Assembly: GCA_036506275.1 (NCBI GenBank)
Contig: DASXSB010000002.1
Coordinates: 1 to 55,254 of the forward strand
Source: DASXSB01 sp036506275
GTDB lineage: Bacteria > Methylomirabilota > Methylomirabilia > Rokubacteriales > CSP1-6
Reading direction: 5' to 3'
Length of the DNA: 55,254 nucleotides
Part shown: in pieces, positions 36,823-45,030 of the stretch
Numbering within the stretch: position 1 is the stretch's first letter
How the letters are laid out: each line of letters opens with the position of its first letter
Translations under genes and position numbers: made by a program
The notes under the pieces: generated by a model
What the model saw: the letters and a program-made list of their open reading frames with translations, nothing else
What the model was told of the DNA's origin: nothing
The model's database searches: none

Positions 36823-37236
36823 TCAGCGACGGGCCGGTGACGCCGCGGTCTCGCTGAAGTCGTAGTGAACAATGAGCTGGTCGCGCACAGGCGCCTCCAC
36901 GCGCAGCTTTACCGCCCACCGGCCGGACATCTCGAGCGCGAGGCGAAACGTGTACTCCCCCGCGATCGCTCCGGGGGTGGCCGTCACAGGTCGCACGACG
37001 TGGGCGAGCGGCATCGACGGCATGTCGGCGCCGACGACGATACGCGCGCCTTCCAGCGGTCGGCCGCCGCGCGAAAGGCGAACGGTGCAGTCGTAGACGT
37101 GCACGGTGATGGTGCCCGCGCACGCCAGCTCCGCCTGCGCGCGCTGAGCGTGGGCCGGATGCGCGACAGCCAAGGCGATCAGCAATGCGGCAATGCCGAC
37201 CGTCGCGATCGGCGTACGGGTCAGCGCGGCCTCCAC
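36823..37236 (-). CDS. Small exported protein, FixH/YtkA-like domain
   Basis: 137 residues with a signal peptide (ATVGIAALLIALAVAHPAHAQ). The domain TVRLSRGGRPLEGARIVVGA, PSMPLAHVVRPVTATPG and GRWAVKLRVEAPVRDQLIV resembles YtkA/FixH-like beta-sandwich proteins, some of which handle copper; the Met-Pro-Ser-Met segment fits that group. Function here is unknown. The start is GTG 37236, overlapping the end of the LivM gene by 16 bp, so it rides at the tail of the Liv operon. Confidence 0.7.
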   Translation of the reverse strand: MEAALTRTPIATVGIAALLIALAVAHPAHAQRAQAELACAGTITVHVYDCTVRLSRGGRPLEGARIVVGADMPSMPLAHVVRPVTATPGAIAGEYTFRLALEMSGRWAVKLRVEAPVRDQLIVHYDFSETAASPARR

Positions 37237-38117
37237 GCTCGGTGCCGCCAGCCGTGCACGATACGCTCGTCAAGGATCCCGCGTGGCCGGATCACGAGAA
37301 GCAAAGCGACGAGGCCGCCGAAGACGATCATGCGGTAGCCGGCGAAAAGCCGGCTGCCCTCCAGAAGCCCGATGTCGAGCACCACACCGAGCAGCGGACC
37401 GAGGGCGGTGCCGAGCCCGCCGATCAGGGCGTAGGCGAGACCGTGCACACCGAGCATGATGTCGAAATTGCGCGGCTCGACGTACGTTGTGTGATGGGCG
37501 TAGAGGGCGCCGCCGAGGCCCGCGACGGCGCCGGCCGCAGCGACCACACCGAGCTTCAGGCGCAAGATGTCGATGCCGAGCGATGCCGCCTGCTCGGGAT
37601 CCTCGCCCACAGCCCGGAGCGTTGCGCCCAACCGCGAGCGCTCGACGAACACGAGCGCGGCCACGAGCAACGCGAGCACGCCATAGACGACGATCAGGAA
37701 GCCGGCCGCCTCGATCCCTTGCTCGAAGACCCAGCGAATCCCGCGGAAGCCCTGGGTGCCGTCGGGGCCCACGCGCTCGCCGCCGACGTCCCGCTGCCAG
37801 TGCAGCAACTCGAAGAGGATCCGGAACATCTCCGCCGCCGCGAGCGTCGCCATCGCGAAGTAGAGCCCGCGCAGACGCAGCGTCGGCAAGCCGACCACGA
37901 GCGCGGCGAGCGCGCCAGAGGCCATGGCGGCGGCGGTGGCGACCACCAACGGTAGCCCGAACATCGCGGTGCCCACGCCGGCCGCGTAGGCGCCCACCCC
38001 GAAGAATGCCTGCTGGCCGAACGACAGTTCGCCGGTGATGAGCAGCACGTAGGCGGAGAGTCCGAGGAACGACAGCAGGCCGATGTTCGTGAAGACGCCG
38101 ACGGTGTACGCGTCCAC
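37221..38117 (-). CDS. Branched-chain amino acid ABC permease, LivM-like (second copy)
   Basis: 298 residues with the LivM pattern: LLSFLGLSAYVLLITGELSF, GQQAFFGVGAYAAG, LRLRGLYFAMATLAAAEMFR and SLGIDILRLKLGVVAAAGAV. It is the partner of the adjacent LivH-like permease (38125-39015). The start is GTG 38117, 7 bp after that gene's stop, with only a weak ribosome site. Its operon already holds another LivM at 40487. Confidence 0.9.
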   Translation of the reverse strand: MDAYTVGVFTNIGLLSFLGLSAYVLLITGELSFGQQAFFGVGAYAAGVGTAMFGLPLVVATAAAMASGALAALVVGLPTLRLRGLYFAMATLAAAEMFRILFELLHWQRDVGGERVGPDGTQGFRGIRWVFEQGIEAAGFLIVVYGVLALLVAALVFVERSRLGATLRAVGEDPEQAASLGIDILRLKLGVVAAAGAVAGLGGALYAHHTTYVEPRNFDIMLGVHGLAYALIGGLGTALGPLLGVVLDIGLLEGSRLFAGYRMIVFGGLVALLLVIRPRGILDERIVHGWRHRAWRPR

Positions 38118-38124
38118 GGCCGGG

Positions 38125-39015
38125 TCAGCCCGTGTGACGCGCGGGCAACAGGCCGCGCGGGCGCAGCGCGAGCAGGCTGAACAGCAGAAGGTAGGCGACG
38201 AGGTCGCGCGCCTGCGGCCCCAGGTACCACTGACTGTGCGCTTCGAGCACGCCGAGGAGCACGCCGCCGGCAATGGCGCCCGGCAGCGAGCCGAGCCCGC
38301 CGATCATCATCGCGAGCAATCCCTTGAGCGTGGTCCACATGCCGAGGTGGGGCGTGACCTGACCGTGGGTGGTGGCGACGAGGAACCCGGCGGCGCCGCC
38401 GACGGCGGAAGCGAGCGCGAAGACTCGCACGGACACCCACGCCGGGTCGATCCCTGTCAACGCCGCCGCGGTGGGTCGCTCGGTGACCGCGCGTACCGCG
38501 ATCCCGAAGCGCGCACGATAGAGTAGCCACCACAGGAGCGCGCAGATCGCGGCGGCGACGGCGAGCGATACCAGCGTCTCCACGCGCAGCGCAAGGGGAC
38601 CGAGCGGCAGCGGCGCCGCGGTGGTGAGCGAGGGAAACGTGTAGAGATGGTTGGGCAGCGCCAGCGTCGCCGCCTCCTCGAACTGCATCCACACCGCGAA
38701 GCTGGCGACCATGGCCGCCACCGCCGCGCCCGGGCGCAGCCCCGTCGCGCGGTGCGGCGCGAAGCAGAGGCGCTCGACGTACGCACCCGCCACCACCGAG
38801 CCGGCCACGGTGATCGCGGCCAACGTGGCCAGCCCCGGCCGGACGTGGAGCGACGTCCACGTGGCGGCGTAGGCGCCCAGCATGATGGCCGGACCGTAGG
38901 CGAGGTTCACCACGCGCAGCACGCCGAACACGAGCGTGAAGCCGAGCGCCAGCACCGCGTACGAGGCGCCCGCCCCCAGGCCGTCGAGCGTGTTCTGCGC
39001 GAGATCGACCAGCAC
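38125..39015 (-). CDS. Branched-chain amino acid ABC permease, LivH-like (second copy)
   Basis: 296 residues with LivH features: YAVLALGFTLVFGVLRVVNL, AYGPAIMLGAYAA, MMIGGLGSLPGAIAGGVLLG and LLFSLLALRPRGLLP at the end. It starts at GTG 39015, 10 bp after the LivF gene. It clearly differs in sequence from the first LivH (41395-42273), so the pair is not a recent duplicate. Confidence 0.9.
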   Translation of the reverse strand: MLVDLAQNTLDGLGAGASYAVLALGFTLVFGVLRVVNLAYGPAIMLGAYAATWTSLHVRPGLATLAAITVAGSVVAGAYVERLCFAPHRATGLRPGAAVAAMVASFAVWMQFEEAATLALPNHLYTFPSLTTAAPLPLGPLALRVETLVSLAVAAAICALLWWLLYRARFGIAVRAVTERPTAAALTGIDPAWVSVRVFALASAVGGAAGFLVATTHGQVTPHLGMWTTLKGLLAMMIGGLGSLPGAIAGGVLLGVLEAHSQWYLGPQARDLVAYLLLFSLLALRPRGLLPARHTG

Positions 39016-39025
39016 GCGGCGCTCG

Positions 39026-39751
39026 TCAGCGCGCGGCGGTGGCGCCGAGGTACGCGCGGCGTATCACCTCGTCCTCGGCGAGCGCGCCCGGATCGCCGCT
39101 GAACGTCACCCGCCCCTGCTCGATCAGGTAGAAATGATGGGCGACCTTCAGCGCCATGTGCACGTTCTGCTCGACCAGGAAGATGCTGGTGCCCTCGCGG
39201 TGGAGCTCGGCGATAATGCGAAAGATCTCCTCGACCACGAGCGGCGCGAGGCCGAGCGACGGCTCGTCCATCAACAAGAGCCGCGGCCGCGACATCAGCG
39301 CCCGCGCCACCGCCAGCATCTGTTGCTCGCCGCCGGACAGCGTGCCCGCCTCCTGGCCCGCGCGCTGTTCGAGGGGCGGGAAGCGCGCGAACATGCGCTC
39401 GACGTCGACCTCGATGGCCCGACGATCGCCGCGTCGGTACGCGCCCGCGTACAAGTTCTCGCGCACGGTCATGGCGGGGAAGACGAGGCGGTTCTCCGGC
39501 ACGAGCGCGACGCCCCGACCCACGATCACTGACGGGGAACGGCGCGTGATGTCCTCGCCGGCGAGCCAGATCGACCCACGCCGCGGCGTGAGCACGCCGG
39601 CGATCGTCAACATCAGCGTCGTCTTGCCGGCCCCGTTCGGGCCAAGCAGACACGTGATGGCGCCCTCGGCGACGGCGAGGGACACGCCCTTGAGGGCCTC
39701 GATGGCGCCGTAGGCGGTGACAACGTCGCGCACGTCGAGGAGCGCGGGCAT
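39026..39751 (-). CDS. livF: Branched-chain amino acid ABC ATPase, LivF-like
   Basis: 241 residues. Walker A GPNGAGKTTLM, signature LSGGEQQMLAVARAL and Walker B LLLMDEPSLGLAP, the last being typical of LivF. The ending LIEQGRVTFSGDPGALAEDE and RRAYLG also fits. ATG 39751 overlaps the LivG stop (TGATG). It serves, with LivG, one or both permease pairs in this operon. Confidence 0.92.
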   Translation of the reverse strand: MPALLDVRDVVTAYGAIEALKGVSLAVAEGAITCLLGPNGAGKTTLMLTIAGVLTPRRGSIWLAGEDITRRSPSVIVGRGVALVPENRLVFPAMTVRENLYAGAYRRGDRRAIEVDVERMFARFPPLEQRAGQEAGTLSGGEQQMLAVARALMSRPRLLLMDEPSLGLAPLVVEEIFRIIAELHREGTSIFLVEQNVHMALKVAHHFYLIEQGRVTFSGDPGALAEDEVIRRAYLGATAAR

Positions 39752-40494
39752 CAGGCGCCGCCGAGGTAGGCCTTCTTCACGAGGGGGTCGCGCTGGATCG
39801 CCGCCGGAGTGCCCTCCGCGATCTTCTGGCCAAAATTGAGCACGGCGATGCGGTCGGTGACGCCCATCACGAGCTGCATCACGTGCTCGACGAGAAGAAT
39901 GGTGACGTCCTGCTCGCGCAACGTCAGGATTCGCTCGCGCAGCTGCGCGATCTCCTCCGCGTTCATGCCTGCCGCCGGCTCATCGAGGAGCAGGAGCTGC
40001 GGTCGAGTGGCGAGCGCGCGCGCCAGCTCGAGCCGGCGCTGTTCGCCGAAGGCGAGGTTGGCGGCCAGCTCGTCCTGCCGGTGCCCGAGCGCGGCAAATT
40101 CGAGCAGCCGACCGATCTCGGCGCGGACGCCCGCTTGGCCGCCGAGCCACCGCTTCAGGAACGGCCGGTGCGCAGCGTCGGCCGGCGAGTTCTGCGCTAC
40201 CCAAAGGTTCTGCCAGACGGTGAGTTGACCGAAGAGCCGGATGCTCTGAAAGGTGCGGGCGATGCCGAGCTGGAGCCGGCGATGCACGGGATACGGCGCC
40301 AGATCCGTCCCCTGGAAGCGGATGACACCGGCGGTGAGCGGCGAGACCCCGGTGATCAGGTTGACGGTCGTGCTCTTGCCCGAGCCGTTGGGCCCGATGA
40401 GGCCCACGATCTCGCCACGTTTGACGTCGAGGTCGAGGCCGTCGACGGCGCGGACGCCGCCGAAATACCGCGCCACGCCGCGCAGCTCAAGCAT
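39751..40494 (-). CDS. livG: Branched-chain amino acid ABC ATPase, LivG-like
   Basis: 247 residues. Walker A GPNGSGKSTTVNLITG, signature NLAFGEQRRLELARAL and Walker B LLLLDEPAAGMNAEE, the last diagnostic for LivG. GIARTFQSIRLFGQLTVWQN is the usual Q-loop region. It overlaps LivM by 8 bp and LivF by a TGATG junction. Confidence 0.92.
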   Translation of the reverse strand: MLELRGVARYFGGVRAVDGLDLDVKRGEIVGLIGPNGSGKSTTVNLITGVSPLTAGVIRFQGTDLAPYPVHRRLQLGIARTFQSIRLFGQLTVWQNLWVAQNSPADAAHRPFLKRWLGGQAGVRAEIGRLLEFAALGHRQDELAANLAFGEQRRLELARALATRPQLLLLDEPAAGMNAEEIAQLRERILTLREQDVTILLVEHVMQLVMGVTDRIAVLNFGQKIAEGTPAAIQRDPLVKKAYLGGA

Positions 40495-41392
40495 GGGTCA
40501 CCTTGCGGCGCCGCAGGCGTCCGATCCCGCGCAGGAGTCGCGCGTCGAGAAACCCGTGCGGCCGTACGTTCATGGCGAGCACGATGAGCGCTCCGAAGAG
40601 CAGGTTGCGCCAGTCGCCGAGGAAGCGCAGCCCCTCCACGAGGAAGCCCTGGACGAAGACGACGGCGGCCACGGTGCCGAACACGCTCGCCAGCCCGCCC
40701 ACGATGGGATAGGCGATCGCGAAGGTAGCGACCAGGATATTGAAGCTCGTGTGCTCGATGTGAGTGGTGTAGTGGGCGTACAGCGCGCCGCCGAGGCCGG
40801 CAATGACGCCCCCGACGGTCATCGCGCTGACCTTCACCGCGGTGAGATTCACGCCCACGGACTGTGCGGCCAACTCGTCTTCGCCCACCGCTCTCAAGAT
40901 TGCGCCGTAGCGCGAGCGGTCGCACCACCATAAGACCGCCATGACGAGGAGGACGACCGCCCAGATGAACAGCATCACCTGGAAGGTGCTCCAGCCGTTT
41001 TCCGGGAAGTACCGGATCTGCCGGAAGCCTTCCCCGCCGAGCGGGCCGACCCGGATGTTGCCCTTCGACACCTGGTAGTCGAAGTTGAAGAAGAAGAGTC
41101 TCACGGCTTCGCCGAAGGCGAGGGTGGCGATGACGAGCATCAAGCCCTTGACGCGGAGCGCGGGAAACCCGACGGCGCAGGCGACGACGCCCGCCGCGAG
41201 CGCGGCCACCCCCAGCGCCGGCACGATGTGCCACTCGCGGATGACCGTGAGCATGCCCGCCGCGTAAGCGCCGATGGCGAAGAAGCCCGCCTGCGCCATG
41301 CTGACCTGACCGGTGAGCACGACAATATACGCGGAGAGTCCCAGCAGCGAATGCACGCCGATGATCTGCACGAGGCCCCAGTAGAAGTCCAT
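40487..41392 (-). CDS. livM: Branched-chain amino acid ABC permease, LivM-like (first copy)
   Basis: 301 residues, with LLGLSAYIVVLTGQVSMAQA, GFFAIGAYAAGML, LRVKGLMLVIATLAFGEAVR and SVGVNLTAVKVSAMTVGGVI. It is the partner of LivH at 41395, two bases away. The start MDFYWGLVQI at 41392 gives the normal length; the longer open frame is antisense-like noise. Confidence 0.92.
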   Translation of the reverse strand: MDFYWGLVQIIGVHSLLGLSAYIVVLTGQVSMAQAGFFAIGAYAAGMLTVIREWHIVPALGVAALAAGVVACAVGFPALRVKGLMLVIATLAFGEAVRLFFFNFDYQVSKGNIRVGPLGGEGFRQIRYFPENGWSTFQVMLFIWAVVLLVMAVLWWCDRSRYGAILRAVGEDELAAQSVGVNLTAVKVSAMTVGGVIAGLGGALYAHYTTHIEHTSFNILVATFAIAYPIVGGLASVFGTVAAVVFVQGFLVEGLRFLGDWRNLLFGALIVLAMNVRPHGFLDARLLRGIGRLRRRKVTHA

Positions 41393-41394
41393 CG

Positions 41395-42273
41395 TCAGCG
41401 ACGGGCGCCGCCGGGCGGGAACAGGCCGTCGGGGCGGAAGACGAGGAAGACGAAGAGCAGCAGCATGACGTACAGGTCGCGTTCGGTGACCCCGCGGTAG
41501 AGCTGAAAGACGTTCTCGAGCCCGCCCACGAGCAGACCGGCGACGATGGCGCCCGGGATGCTGCCGAGCCCGCCGATGACCGTCACGATGAGGCCCTTGG
41601 TGGTGAGCGGCGTGGTGACCAGGGGCGACAGCGTTCCGACAGAGGCGCCGATCATCGCCCCCGCCAGACCGCCGAGCAGCCCGGTGATGACGAACGTCAT
41701 CGCGTTCACGCGCGCCACGCCGATGCCGCAGAGCTGCGCCGCCACCGGCTGCTGCGCCACCGCGCGCGTGGCGAGGCCCAGCCGCGATCGGTAGAGCAGG
41801 AGCAGCAAGGCGACCATGCCGACGACCGAAATCCCAAAGACGAGGAGGAGGTCGCCCCGCACCGTCAGCGGGCCCACGGGCAGCATCACGTCGTCGAACA
41901 GCGCGGGATAGCTCTGCGGCATCCCGGCGGTGACGTGCACGATGACCTCGTCGATGAGGAGGAGCATGCCCACGGTCGCCATGAGCGTCGCGAGCGGATG
42001 CGAGAGCGGCAGGACATGGAAGCACGTCAGGTACACGACGTAGCCGAGGGCGCCCCCCGCCAGGAAAGCGCAGAAGAAGACCGCGAGGGCGGGGGCGCGG
42101 CCGAGGACCTGGAGGATCAGCAGTCCCGCGTAGGCGCCGCCGATGGAGGCGGCCGCGTAGGCGAGGTTGAGCTTCTGCATCACGCCGAACACCAGCGTGA
42201 ACCCGATGCCGATCAGCGCGTACGTCGCGCCGAAGAGCACCCCGTCCGCAGCGGCCTGGAGGAAATCGAGCAT
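41395..42273 (-). CDS. livH: Branched-chain amino acid ABC permease, LivH-like (first copy)
   Basis: 292 residues, with GATYALIGIGFTLVFGVMQK, NLAYAAASIGGAYAG, VIGGLGSIPGAIVAGLLVGG and the closing FVFLVFRPDGLFPPG. It follows LivK after 58 bp that contain a strong hairpin. Confidence 0.92.
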   Translation of the reverse strand: MLDFLQAAADGVLFGATYALIGIGFTLVFGVMQKLNLAYAAASIGGAYAGLLILQVLGRAPALAVFFCAFLAGGALGYVVYLTCFHVLPLSHPLATLMATVGMLLLIDEVIVHVTAGMPQSYPALFDDVMLPVGPLTVRGDLLLVFGISVVGMVALLLLLYRSRLGLATRAVAQQPVAAQLCGIGVARVNAMTFVITGLLGGLAGAMIGASVGTLSPLVTTPLTTKGLIVTVIGGLGSIPGAIVAGLLVGGLENVFQLYRGVTERDLYVMLLLFVFLVFRPDGLFPPGGARR

Positions 42274-42278
42274 CAGCC

Positions 42279-42316
42279 GCGGACGGGACCGCCCGCGTCC
42301 GGCGGCGCCCGTCCGC
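42279..42316 (-). promoter_or_regulatory. Hairpin between livK and livH, likely attenuator or mRNA stabiliser
   Basis: GCGGACGGG (42279-42287) and CCCGTCCGC (42308-42316) form a perfect 9-bp stem. A second stem, CCGCC/GGCGG (42289-42293 and 42301-42305), stacks inside. Such structures after a binding-protein gene usually keep it expressed above the membrane components. Confidence 0.65.
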
Positions 42317-42331
42317 TTCCGCCGCTGGCTG

Positions 42332-43531
42332 CTACATCTTGGCGGGGTTGTAGAGCACCTTCCACTCGCCCTTCGCGGCGTGGACGAAGACGTAGGGCTT
42401 CACCGCTTCGCGCTCCTCGCGCTTGGTGACGCCGATGAGCCCGTCGGTCGCCTTGAGTTTGTCCAGACCGTCCCGGATCTTGCGACGGTCGGCCGCGAGC
42501 TGGCCCTTGTCGCCCGAGATCTTCTCGGCCTCGATCACTTGCTTCAGGATGAAGATGTTCTCCCACGCCGCCATGCTGTGCAGGTCAGCCGAGCCCTTGA
42601 ACTTCGCCGTCTGGGCCGCCGCGAACCGGGCCTGCTCGTTGATCGGCGCGTAGGAGGTCGGGATGATCATGCTCTCGGCCTGCGAGGCGCAGCCCTGAAG
42701 CGTCTCCAGGCTCGAGGAGCTCGTCAGCCCGACCAGCACCTTGGGCTTCACGCCCTGCCGCTGCATCTCCTTCAGCACCCCGCACGTGGTGAACGGGTGG
42801 GCGGCGATGGAGATGACATCCGCGTTGGCCTTCTTCATCTCCCGCACCTGGTTCGCGAAGTTGGTGTCGTTGAGCAGCCACTTGGACTCGCCCAGCACCT
42901 TGTAGCCGGTCGCCTCCGCGCGGGTCTTCATGACCGCGTACCAGGTGGCCCGCGAGTGGGCGAAGTCTTCCTCGACGCCGCCGTACACGCTCTGCACCTC
43001 CGGATACTTGGTGCGGAGCCACTCGAAGAGTGACGCGTACATCGTCATCTCGCTCGGCACGTTGCGGAACGCCCACTCCGAGATCTTGGCCAGCCCGCCC
43101 TTGATGGCGACGTCAGTGAAGATCGGGAATTGCAGCCCGGAGTCGCCGGCGTCATCGACCTTCTTTTGAAGGATCCCGAACAGCGGCTCCGCGACGTTCG
43201 AGCACGTCGGTCCCACCGCCACGACCGCGTCCGTGCCTGCGATCCGGCGGATGACCGAGATACCCTCCTCGGCGGTGCAGCGGTCGTCGTAGTACTCGAC
43301 CACCAGCTTCGCCTTGGTGCCGTCCGCGAGCTTGACGCCGCCCTGCTGGTTGACGACCTCGGCGGCAGCCTGCATGGCCGCCTCGCTGTTGATCCCGAAC
43401 GAGCGGACGACGCCCGACTTGGCGCCGAAGCCGGCGATCTTGATGGTCTTGTCCTGCGCCACCGCCCCTGACGTCAGGAGCCATGCCGAGACGGTGAGCG
43501 CGATTGCCAGGGTCGCCGCGAGGGTCTTCAT
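42332..43531 (-). CDS. livK: Branched-chain amino acid-type periplasmic binding protein, LivK-like
   Basis: 399 residues of the Peripla_BP_6 class. A signal peptide (LAIALTVSAWLLTSGAVAQ) is followed by DKTIKIAGFGAKSGVVRSFG, the segment DAVVAVGPTCSNVAEPLFGI and a two-lobed fold. Cys in TCSN, TTCG and QGCAS are unusual for the family and might form disulfides. Ligands of this class include branched-chain amino acids, amides and aromatic acids. GGAGGTCCCC precedes the ATG on the minus strand. It heads the seven-gene Liv operon. Confidence 0.92.
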   Translation of the reverse strand: MKTLAATLAIALTVSAWLLTSGAVAQDKTIKIAGFGAKSGVVRSFGINSEAAMQAAAEVVNQQGGVKLADGTKAKLVVEYYDDRCTAEEGISVIRRIAGTDAVVAVGPTCSNVAEPLFGILQKKVDDAGDSGLQFPIFTDVAIKGGLAKISEWAFRNVPSEMTMYASLFEWLRTKYPEVQSVYGGVEEDFAHSRATWYAVMKTRAEATGYKVLGESKWLLNDTNFANQVREMKKANADVISIAAHPFTTCGVLKEMQRQGVKPKVLVGLTSSSSLETLQGCASQAESMIIPTSYAPINEQARFAAAQTAKFKGSADLHSMAAWENIFILKQVIEAEKISGDKGQLAADRRKIRDGLDKLKATDGLIGVTKREEREAVKPYVFVHAAKGEWKVLYNPAKM

Positions 43532-43568
43532 GGGGACCTCCTGTGGTCCGGCCGATCCGAGTCAGCGG

Positions 43569-43605
43569 GAAAAGTGGCCCAGTCTCGCGAAAAATGGCCC
43601 AGTCT
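43569..43605. repeat. Two 17-bp direct repeats upstream of livK
   Basis: GAAAA-G/A-TGGCCCAGTCT at 43569-43585 and again at 43589-43605, period 20 bp and one mismatch. A weaker third copy (GATGGCCCACC) follows near 43609. They lie between a candidate promoter and the livK start. They could be operators, or the multiply repeated end of a lost IS21-type element, which has this look. Confidence 0.7.
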
Positions 43606-43630
43606 ATTGATGGCCCACCGGCCCTGTCAA
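43598..43630 (-). promoter_or_regulatory. Candidate promoter of the Liv operon
   Basis: On the minus strand TTGACA (43625-43630) is followed, 16-17 bp later, by AATAGA/ATAGAC near 43604-43609. The -35 is perfect, the -10 weak. The downstream direct repeats would lie over the transcription start, where a repressor could act. Confidence 0.45.
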
Positions 43631-43655
43631 TGGCCCCGCCTTGCCGACTCTTGCC

Positions 43656-44505
43656 TCAACGCGGCCACGGCGGCGTCTCTCCTTTATATGTGATCACGAA
43701 GAGGATATCGTCGATCAGGCCAGACTCGAAGAGCTCGCGGATCCGAACCATGGAGGGCACCGGCCTGATTTTGCAAAGACAGCTGCCACTCTCCATCCGG
43801 GCTGTGTGATGTCATCGTCATCCAGCTCGTACCGTTGGCGCGACGGGTGCTGACGAGGCCATCGACCGTAATCGCCGGACCCCCGGCGAAGTCGGTTGTT
43901 CCCTTCTCTCGAAACTTCAGGGCGCCGATAGGTACCTCGAACGACTGCCCGTCTGCCCGCGCAAAATAAAGCAAGACCTGCTGTATCTGGAGCCTGTCGA
44001 GATTCGGCGGGAAGTCCTCGCGTCGGGTGCGGAACGTGCCGACCATGGGCGTATCGCTCTGACCGGGGTTGTGCAGGTCGTACCACTGATCCGCGAAGTC
44101 CCGGCGAAAGCTGAATGCTCGGTCTCCGCTCAACCGAGAGTCCATGAGCTGAACCACCTGCGAGCCGTAGTCGAAACTGTTGAGTGCGGTGTATTCCACC
44201 GTGATGAGGACATCGGCGAGCGTTCCGAAGTCGAAAGGATTCGCCGGCTTCGGAAGACGAAACTCCCACGTGGCATCCACCCCATTCCCTCGAAGGGAAG
44301 CAGCATTTCGGATTGGGGATCCAGCTCGAAGACTCCCGTGTCGTTCTGGGGCGAACTCAGCGCCACGATCTCCGGCTCCCGACGGACGGTAGTCGTCTGA
44401 AACGTGTCGCCCCCGATGACGACGCGAGAGGTTCCGCCGGCCGCCAGGGTGGCGCGGATGCCGACGCTTGGCGGAACGAGAGCGACGACAGATGTGCGGA
44501 CCGCC
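43656..44505 (-). pseudogene. C-terminal remnant of a Tc-toxin TcA-like gene
   Basis: The minus strand encodes, in pieces, the C-terminal region of TcA-type toxin-complex subunits: GGTSRVVIGGDTFQTTTVRR in one frame, DATWEFRLPKPANPFDFGTL through YDLHNPGQSDTPMVGTFRTR and FARADGQSFEVP in the next, and finally ELFESGLIDDILFVITYKG ending at a TGA at 43656. Frameshifts lie near 44280 and 43780. Full TcA proteins exceed 2000 residues; only about 280 remain, cut off where the protease remnant begins. The identification rests on memory of the family's C-terminus. Confidence 0.7.
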
Positions 44506-44508
44506 TGA

Positions 44509-45002
44509 CGAGGCGGAGATAGTGGCGGTCCCATGTTCAGCCAGACGGGAGAGCTGATCGGCATCGTCAGTCACATGATCACCAGGTCCGGCGGCCACGA
44601 AGGGCCCGGCTTCGTCGTCACCGCCAACACCGTGCGAAAGCTCCTCGTGGAGCAAAACCGTCGCTGGTAAGGGCTCGACACCTTGCTCGTGACGGGCGCC
44701 ATGGCCGAGGCGCTCCACGTGCCGCAGGCCCGCGGATTGCTCGTGAAGCAGGTGGTCAAAGAGTCCATCGGCGGTCAAATCGGGCTCCGGGGCGGAAACC
44801 GTGTCGGAATCGTGGACGGCCAGCACATCGTCGTCGGCGGGGATGTCGTGCTCTCGGTGCAGGGAATCGCCGTACCAGCAACGAGAACATCGCCACGGTG
44901 CTCAAGTCATTCGAAAGTCTCCAGCCGGGCCAGGAGCTGCGCATGACCGTCCTTCGCGAAGGGCAGGTCCGGGAGCTGAGCATGAAATGGACGGCTCGGT
45001 GA
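44509..45002 (+). pseudogene. S1C (HtrA/DegP-like) serine protease C-terminal remnant with PDZ domain
   Basis: It starts at the catalytic-serine motif GDSGGPMF (44515), continues TGELIGIVSHMITRSGGHEG and FVVTANTVRKLL, then meets an in-frame TAA at 44668-44670. The PDZ domain continues in the same frame (ARGLLVKQVVKESIGGQIGL, GGDVVLSVQGIAV) until a one-base shift near 44878, after which NENIATVLKSFESLQPGQEL to MKWTAR ends at 45002. The His/Asp part of the triad is missing, so it is dead. Confidence 0.85.
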
Positions 45003-45030
45003 ATCTTCGCGCACGCCCCCGCGCGGAGAC